From the NCBI GenBank assembly GCA_021811265.1, contig JAJZPH010000008.1:1-53589 (forward strand): DNA of 53,589 nucleotides. The letters run 5' to 3'. The notes under the pieces are model-generated. The model did no database searches, was not told the DNA's origin, and worked only from the letters and a program-made list of their open reading frames with translations. Made by a program: the position numbers and the translations under genes. Position 1 is the stretch's first letter. Every line of letters starts with the position of its first letter. The DNA is from a bacterium. Lineage in GTDB: Bacteria; Chlamydiota; Chlamydiia; Chlamydiales; SM23-39. This document shows, piece by piece, positions 51,201 to 53,589 of the stretch.

Positions 51201-53589
51201 TCTGTAGAGTGATTGCGCCAAGTCGCGTGCCGCTTCCTATATTGCCGGATACCGAAATAGCTCCAGTTCCGGAGGTCATATCAAGCGGAAATCCGCCATC
51301 AACTGTATGCAAAGAGATGGCTCCACCGCCCGTGGAAGTGTCAAGCCTTGTGCTCGCGGTGAGCGTCATGCCGGAGCTAAGGTTAGAGCCAAAGGTAATG
51401 CTTGCGAGCGCAGGTGTTGCATTGGTGGTTATGACATTTCCTGCCAGAGAAGCGTTCCCTGCGCCATTTTGTAAAAAGACGCCATTCGAGCTAATCGTCT
51501 TGCCCGCAGTGGTTGTGAAAGTTCCACTATTGGTGATCGTGATGGGCCCAGCGCCGGTGGTTGTGACGTTGTCTAAAAAGTGAATTGTTGCTCCTGCTAA
51601 ATTGATGCCGGAGGCTCCATTTGTATTGATTGCGCCGTTGAATGTGCTGCCGCTTGTCCCTGTTAGAGCAATAGAAGTGGCCGTGATAGCCTGTGTACTG
51701 ACCGTCCCATTGCAAGCGATGGACAGCGCTCCCAGACGAGAAATTCCTCCGACAGCATTCGTGCATGTGATCGAACCCGCACCTGTCGTCAAGGAAAGGG
51801 CAAAAGGTCCATCGAGTGTATTGTTAAAATTAATGTTTCCGCCGCCCACAGAGGTAGTTAGAGCGGAAACTGCCATTAGGGTTACGGGCCCATTGAATGT
51901 AATGTTATTGGGCGTATTGTGCGTTTCGGTAATGGATCCCGCAAGCTGAACGCTTCCGGTTCCCCCGGATTGGTTTTGGGTAAATGGACCATCGACTGTG
52001 CAGATCGCGGATGTGCTCAGCATCAACGTTCCCGAAACCGTAAAAGTTGCAGGCCCTAAGTTCGCCGTGTTCAACGTATTATTCAAGGAGATGTTTTTCG
52101 TCGTCAAAACAAGTCCGAGAGCGCCGCTAAAGTCAAGAGCTCCATTGAAAATCGTTGTGCCCGTTCCTGCCACTTGGCTCATGGAAGTAAGCGTCATCGC
52201 ATTGGCAGTGAAATTATTCGTCGTATTAACGGTCAAAGCTCCAAGCCTTGTGCTTCCTCCGACAACGCCTGTAAAGACAATATTGCCGCCTCCGGCCGTT
52301 AAGTTCAGAGATTGCGTTCCATTAACAGTATTGGAAAAAGTGATATCTCCCACTTGAAGCAGCGTGCCGGTATTTAAGATCGTAGACCCTGTCAAAGTAA
52401 TGGGCCGAAATAAGGAAATGTCAAATCCATTCGTATTAATAGTTCCGGCAAGGTTCGTAGAACCGCTGCCCGTATCCGTAAATCCACCGTCGGCAGAAAT
52501 GATCACGCCGCCAGCGACTGTCAGTGTGCCGGAATGGGTGATGGAAACAGGGCCATTGCTTCCACCCGCGGTTGTCACATTCGCATTAATTGCGAAATTT
52601 GTTCCTGTTAAATTAACTCCCGAAGCGGCAGTGGTATTCACGGTACCATTAAAAGTTGTCATTCCGCTGCCGGCGCTTTGTGCAAGAAAGCCCACAGCCA
52701 TGGGGGCTGCCGTGGTCACATCATGCGCTTGAGGTATTGTAATCGATAGTAAAGGATGAACTCCTCCGACAGCGCCCGTAAATGTAACGTTTCCTGCAGT
52801 TCCTGCTTGAAGCACAAGAGGCGTCGTTGCAGAAACAGCTCCATTCAGCGTGCCGGGAAAGCTAATCGTAGCGCCGAGAGGAGTTGCGTTTGCATTGGTA
52901 CTATCAAGGGTAAAAGCTACAGCTCCATTTACCTGCGCCGGCCCATTCATGGTAATGGTTCCGCCAGCCGTAGTGATGTTGCCAAAAAGATTGATGAGAG
53001 TTGATCCCGTGTAACTTACAAGTCCGGGAATTGTGGTCGATGTCTTTACCGTACTGCTCTGGATAATCGTTGCGGCAGATATTGTCAGACTGGACAAAGG
53101 CGTCGTTCCCCCGACAGCTCCCGTCAGCGTTGCCGTTCCGGTTCCACAGGTGAGAGTAAGCGCATTGGATCCATTGATCGTACTACTAAAAGTGGTGGTG
53201 AGATTAGTTGGTGAGGTAATGATACTCGTTCCGGTTAGAGCAACTGCGGCTGGGAAATTTAAGGGATTCGTTCCCGTCACCGTAATATTGTTTCCTATCT
53301 GGATGGTTCCTGAGCTGCTTGTAAAAATAAGGTTTGTTAATGGAGTAGATCCCCCAACAACACCGCCCAGAGTAATCGTATTCGAAACACCAGTTCCACC
53401 ATTTAAGGTAAGATCAAATGCTCCATTAATCGAGCTCGCAGCGCCGGTAAAAGTAATGTTGTTGCCAGCAGCAGAACCGCCAGCATTGGTCGTATCGACG
53501 AGGAGTGTGGAGCTCAGCGTAACAGGACCGGTAAATGTAACGGTTCCAGCAGCTGTGGTGAGATTTCCTCCCAGATTGATGGCCGTCGG
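42262..53589 (-). CDS. Giant beta-strand-repeat surface protein (5' end outside the window)
   Basis: The minus frame is open without a stop from the window edge to the TAA at 42262: at least 3,775 codons. A GTG near 53280 is only an internal codon, because upstream codons continue the same repeats (NLTTAAGTVTFTGPVTLSST). The sequence is almost wholly Thr/Ser/Asn/Gly/Leu/Val-rich with strand-turn repeats such as ITNSGTFTTTAGKTI, SGINLTG, LSLTTGAGSI and GGISRLGALTI, predicting a long right-handed beta-helix as in filamentous haemagglutinins. Charged and cysteine residues are rare. The C-terminus has a PPPPPPP run, then hydrophobic SDFFFLPFFLDD and a basic tail; no autotransporter barrel is seen. 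Pmp GGAI/FxxN repeats are not evident. A two-partner-secretion exoprotein is my best guess; an adhesin role is inference. Confidence 0.85.
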   Translation of the reverse strand, partial: PTAINLGGNLTTAAGTVTFTGPVTLSSTLLVDTTNAGGSAAGNNITFTGAASSINGAFDLTLNGGTGVSNTITLGGVVGGSTPLTNLIFTSSSGTIQIGNNITVTGTNPLNFPAAVALTGTSIITSPTNLTTTFSSTINGSNALTLTCGTGTATLTGAVGGTTPLSSLTISAATIIQSSTVKTSTTIPGLVSYTGSTLINLFGNITTAGGTITMNGPAQVNGAVAFTLDSTNANATPLGATISFPGTLNGAVSATTPLVLQAGTAGNVTFTGAVGGVHPLLSITIPQAHDVTTAAPMAVGFLAQSAGSGMTTFNGTVNTTAASGVNLTGTNFAINANVTTAGGSNGPVSITHSGTLTVAGGVIISADGGFTDTGSGSTNLAGTINTNGFDISLFRPITLTGSTILNTGTLLQVGDITFSNTVNGTQSLNLTAGGGNIVFTGVVGGSTRLGALTVNTTNNFTANAMTLTSMSQVAGTGTTIFNGALDFSGALGLVLTTKNISLNNTLNTANLGPATFTVSGTLMLSTSAICTVDGPFTQNQSGGTGSVQLAGSITETHNTPNNITFNGPVTLMAVSALTTSVGGGNINFNNTLDGPFALSLTTGAGSITCTNAVGGISRLGALSIACNGTVSTQAITATSIALTGTSGSTFNGAINTNGASGINLAGATIHFLDNVTTTGAGPITITNSGTFTTTAGKTISSNGVFLQNGAGNASLAGNVITTNATPALASITFGSNLSSGMTLTASTRLDTSTGGGAISLHTVDGGFPLDMTSGTGAISVSGNIGSGTRLGAITLQTAGNITTQSVTAASISQLAGSGLTHFTGALDTNGASGISLTGSAFTLDGTFTTTGVGNVTIHNSGALIFNVGATGSNLLAFSQTGAGAVTLSSSITSNGTMQFLGPLSAVGSGVLNTSSNALDFSNTVDGPGNLSIDTNTGNLTFHLATGGISRLGALTIANNAAVSAQAITAASIALTGTSNSTFNGILNTNGASGISLTGTAISFLDNVTTTGTGPITITNSGNFTTTAGKTITSNGAFLQNGSGNVLLAGNVVTSNATPALASITFGSGITLTNAASLDSSAGNGAISLNTVGGPFSFDLTAGIGSTANITINGAIGGALGANRVGALTLHSVHDIQVHDVYATSIAQLQGSGTTTIGTNILTATINTNGAAGINLTGTNFARFAAITTTNLGSLVITVSGSITGVATNTTDIGGSYTQLGTAPSLFIAGSYLTHTGSISFASPLVLVGLTIFDTSLGTAGITLSQTANGLAGTENLNLIAGGGDIHLNGALGGSTTLNAVTISSANNFTSSAIRAKSLSMSNLAALATFNGALNIAGPIALSGSQFLFNNSVTTTGVTGSVTITNSGTLTLVDAGPFSLSKFFLQDGTGAVHLDASITTNNAAISFSSPITLMFATTLDSGGGDIGLAAVDGAFDLTLIAGAGNVNLNGAVGFLTPPTKLQVSSANNIHSFSSMAIAGPLTLASTGTTTFGGTISTTTAAGISVNGNIINVNNTITTTNLGPIAITNSGALTIPVGSTITSSGSFTQTSGGGGSAVSLGAQVTTAGTLSLASPITLTNPVTLNSGGNAITLSSTVNGTFDLTLIAGAGTIGLTGAMGGTIPVDDVIIQSGNVTAAAITASSLTQNAGSGIYNGALSTNTLTGIHLTGSAFTLNNVTTTNSGPLVVTNTGLLTLSGTTYSIAGACSQISGGGSPTVSLRGAMTAGGSVSFASPVSLSNTTSVNTSAANQNITFSSALNGAQALTLTSGSGSIAFNGAVGNTSPLSSLTATGANIVQSSTLQTVGAISETGAVSVGGNITTDQNNITLTGNVTTTSTLTITTITSTPGAGNISITGTLNPNTSGKSLTLTTATGFATSVTLGNTTAGSVPFNNFTITSDSISWRNFGSASAGATGTTALTASSTITFLGTVYKAGVQNYNSTATLPTEGYFFNSGALTTISSSGNPITFNGSCVSPFPGQMELNVGTDLTIQSNGGAITIPWLIGPGQNLTLNAQNGTITYCQIGDSGNNLNVASFTSVPPVNPPTTGPVFAASIIINTGSVTFLGTDITTPGSPISFVNPVVLTNDVTLSTCPGGADITFTESLNSDNILTPRKLTIDACGGDVFFLGPIGNTIPLAAIVILSAHDVHVNNTADMGYFQQTGPGTGTTSFLLGLTATGADSFGYGLDLDTVGINLAGSITTSGGAVNLIHSGILTIANGTTIAINGANGFHQVGPGSVLVGGSISTTDQPIDFASAVSLNGPLVLNSKNLTGGLITFQSTLDSPGANDVSMTAGNQNIILTGNVGATNALGNLTIVSVQDLHAFGNMSAASITQSAGSGTTTFDGAASTTNSSGIHLTGSAFALNNNVSTINTGPLVVTNTGLLTLNGTTYSIAGACTQTSGGGTPSVSLAGLMTAGGAISFASPTSLSNATSLDTSVNGQNITFSSTLNGPGSLSVNLGTAGSLNFGGIVGASPALGAILITNARNATATAAVTTNSTLTQTNGTGTTAFNGLLTTNGALSLTGNAFTFGAPFTTNGNSVTINNLGALTFQAGAIGTAISTFSQTVGAASTNLSSSITSTSTMQFQGPVVVPLLALGSLTGGGVTLNGTADGPGSLSLTASGVSNLTLAGSCSLLNALTMSCSGTLSAQAITASSIVLTGSSNSTFNGALNVNGPSGINLTAATITFLDNVTTSSTGPITITNSGTFTTTAGKTITSNGPFLQNGSGNVSLAGNVMTTNATPVLAAITFGSNLSSGITLTASTKLDTSTGNGAISLHTVDGGFPFDMTSGSGAISVSGNVGSGTRLGAIILQTAGNITAQSVAAASISQLTGSGLTHFIGALDTNAASGISLTGSAFTLDGTFTTHSVADVVIHNSGTLTLNAGATGSNILAFSQTGAGAVTLSSSITSNGAMQFLGPLSAVGSGVLNTSSNALDFSNTVDGPGNLSIDTNAGNLTFHLATGGISRLGALSIVNNAAVSTQAVTAASIALTGTSNSTFNGILNTNGASGISLAGTAINFLDNVTTTGTGPITITNSGNFTTTAGKTITSNGAFLQNGSGNVLLAGNVVTSNATPALASITFGSGITLTNAASLDSSAGNGAISLNTVGGPFSFDLTAGTGSTANITIAGAIGGALGVSRVGAVTLHSVHDIQVHDVYAASIAQLQGSGTTTIGTFSSFPQAKINTNGAAGISLNGTNFVRFAEITTTNLGSLIITVSGSITGVPTNATDIDGSYTQLGTAPSLLVAGIFITHHGSISYVSPLTLVGTTTFDTSLGTAGITLNQTVNGTQNLNLIAGGGDINLIGALGGSTKLNALTISSANNFTSSGINANSLSMSNLTMLATFNGAINVAGPIAVSGSQFLFNSNVTTTAGGSVTIDNATLLTFNPAITFSLDGAFAQIGTGLNTLGGTISTNNQQISLVSDTTLNGDLLLTSHGGNILIDQEVNGLHSLTIDAGVGDITINHPLALSQSMQNFTVTNAHDVNLSGAGSGGTSVLGAMSVQASHDINITNTIYSANNQSYSAANMTNVNAGQTIQFISFGTPIAFPTGTTFLSANSDVHIQTNGGSFSYHEIIGTIGFTLEDVLINTGSGTAFMSTMDPINKLIIIAGDIIILGPITVFNPNFQATGSIENGIGVTPLIQATNNETFNALTGSVGSFSSPINVQTTGLVFGGASFLANFSGTSGDNTAHDLPSNVPCVLIWNGTILHDCRINPPPPPPPVPVVVSFPFAVPGFDSSSFNLASDFFFLPFFLDDTYTKKRMLIYWRLPSITVKDK
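43440..45700 (-). repeat. Intragenic segmental duplication, C-terminal-side copy
   Basis: This segment repeats 49490-51750 in the same order and frame, with an offset of 6,048 bases at most places (44159 against 50207, 45553 against 51601) and 6,045 near 43506. Some stretches of several hundred bases, for example about 44270-44570, are almost identical. Confidence 0.85.
49490..51750 (-). repeat. Intragenic segmental duplication, N-terminal-side copy
   Basis: This is the partner of 43440-45700. The shared block encodes the order FLDNVTTTG, GKTI, SLHTVDGGFP, LTHFTGALDTN, NALDFSNTVDGPG, FNGILNTNG, HSVHDIQVHDVY and TFDTSLGTAGITL in one copy and close variants in the other. Indels are multiples of three. 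Confidence 0.85.

Noticed and set aside
53278-53280. GTG as the true start of the giant protein
   Set aside because: The frame stays open with identical repeat style up to the window edge, so the start is upstream of the window.

Overview
The window looks like chromosome of a Chlamydiales bacterium outside the classical Chlamydiaceae (an environmental or amoeba/arthropod-associated family). This rests on several gene neighbourhoods that I recall from Chlamydia: mnmE-nth near secA; a zinc-ribbon membrane protein facing lpdA-lipA; glgC followed by a metallophosphoesterase; mutL-pepP beside type II secretion (pseudopilin) genes; and rsbU near eno. No search was run, so the genus is left open. 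Housekeeping genes are compact, often with ATGA or TGATG overlaps. Accessory genes are flanked by AT-rich DNA and palindromic repeats.

Layout. 1-625: the start of a membrane/coiled-coil protein running off the left edge. 626-1062: AT-rich divergent spacer with a perfect palindrome and a repeat fragment. 1063-6855: mnmE, nth, a GNAT acetyltransferase (minus) and secA. 6910-8844 (minus): a thermolysin-like protein with a broken HEXXH motif, and a zinc-ribbon membrane protein. 8965-11225: lpdA-lipA. 11286-12305 (minus): a candidate zinc-finger/helical-repeat protein. 12596-14646: glgC and a phosphoesterase. 14712-15690: a repeat-rich patch with gene remnants. 15691-22273: an AAA_14/DUF4143 ATPase, then two pseudopilin-like genes and one membrane-anchored gene. 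These are split by a 1.4-kb insertion bounded by a direct repeat and by an OPT-family transporter. 22338-26075 (minus): histidine kinase, pepP, mutL. 26169-32818: a CCA-adding/poly(A) polymerase-type enzyme, rsbU (minus), an SpoU methyltransferase, rsgA, eno and a hypothetical gene. 32865-38378 (minus): a small membrane protein, an MBL hydrolase, tRNA-Arg(ACG), a Sel1-repeat protein ending in CTIL, a 114-bp tandem-repeat protein and a glycosyltransferase. 38932-41956: trkA-trkH. 42262-53589 (minus): one open frame of at least 3,775 codons, a giant beta-strand-repeat surface protein whose N-terminus lies outside the window.

How the parts fit. The core genes serve tRNA modification and maturation, DNA repair, protein export, lipoylation, glycogen synthesis, glycolysis and potassium uptake. 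The accessory genes point to host interaction: a probably inactive M4-peptidase-like protein, repeat proteins, and two C-termini resembling eukaryotic CaaX prenylation signals (CTIL intact; CIIC behind an in-frame amber codon). The giant protein has no visible C-terminal beta-barrel and carries an internal duplication of about 2.2 kb with copies 6.05 kb apart. A dispersed palindromic element of about 168 bp, intact once and fragmentary at three other places, sits at accessory gene borders.
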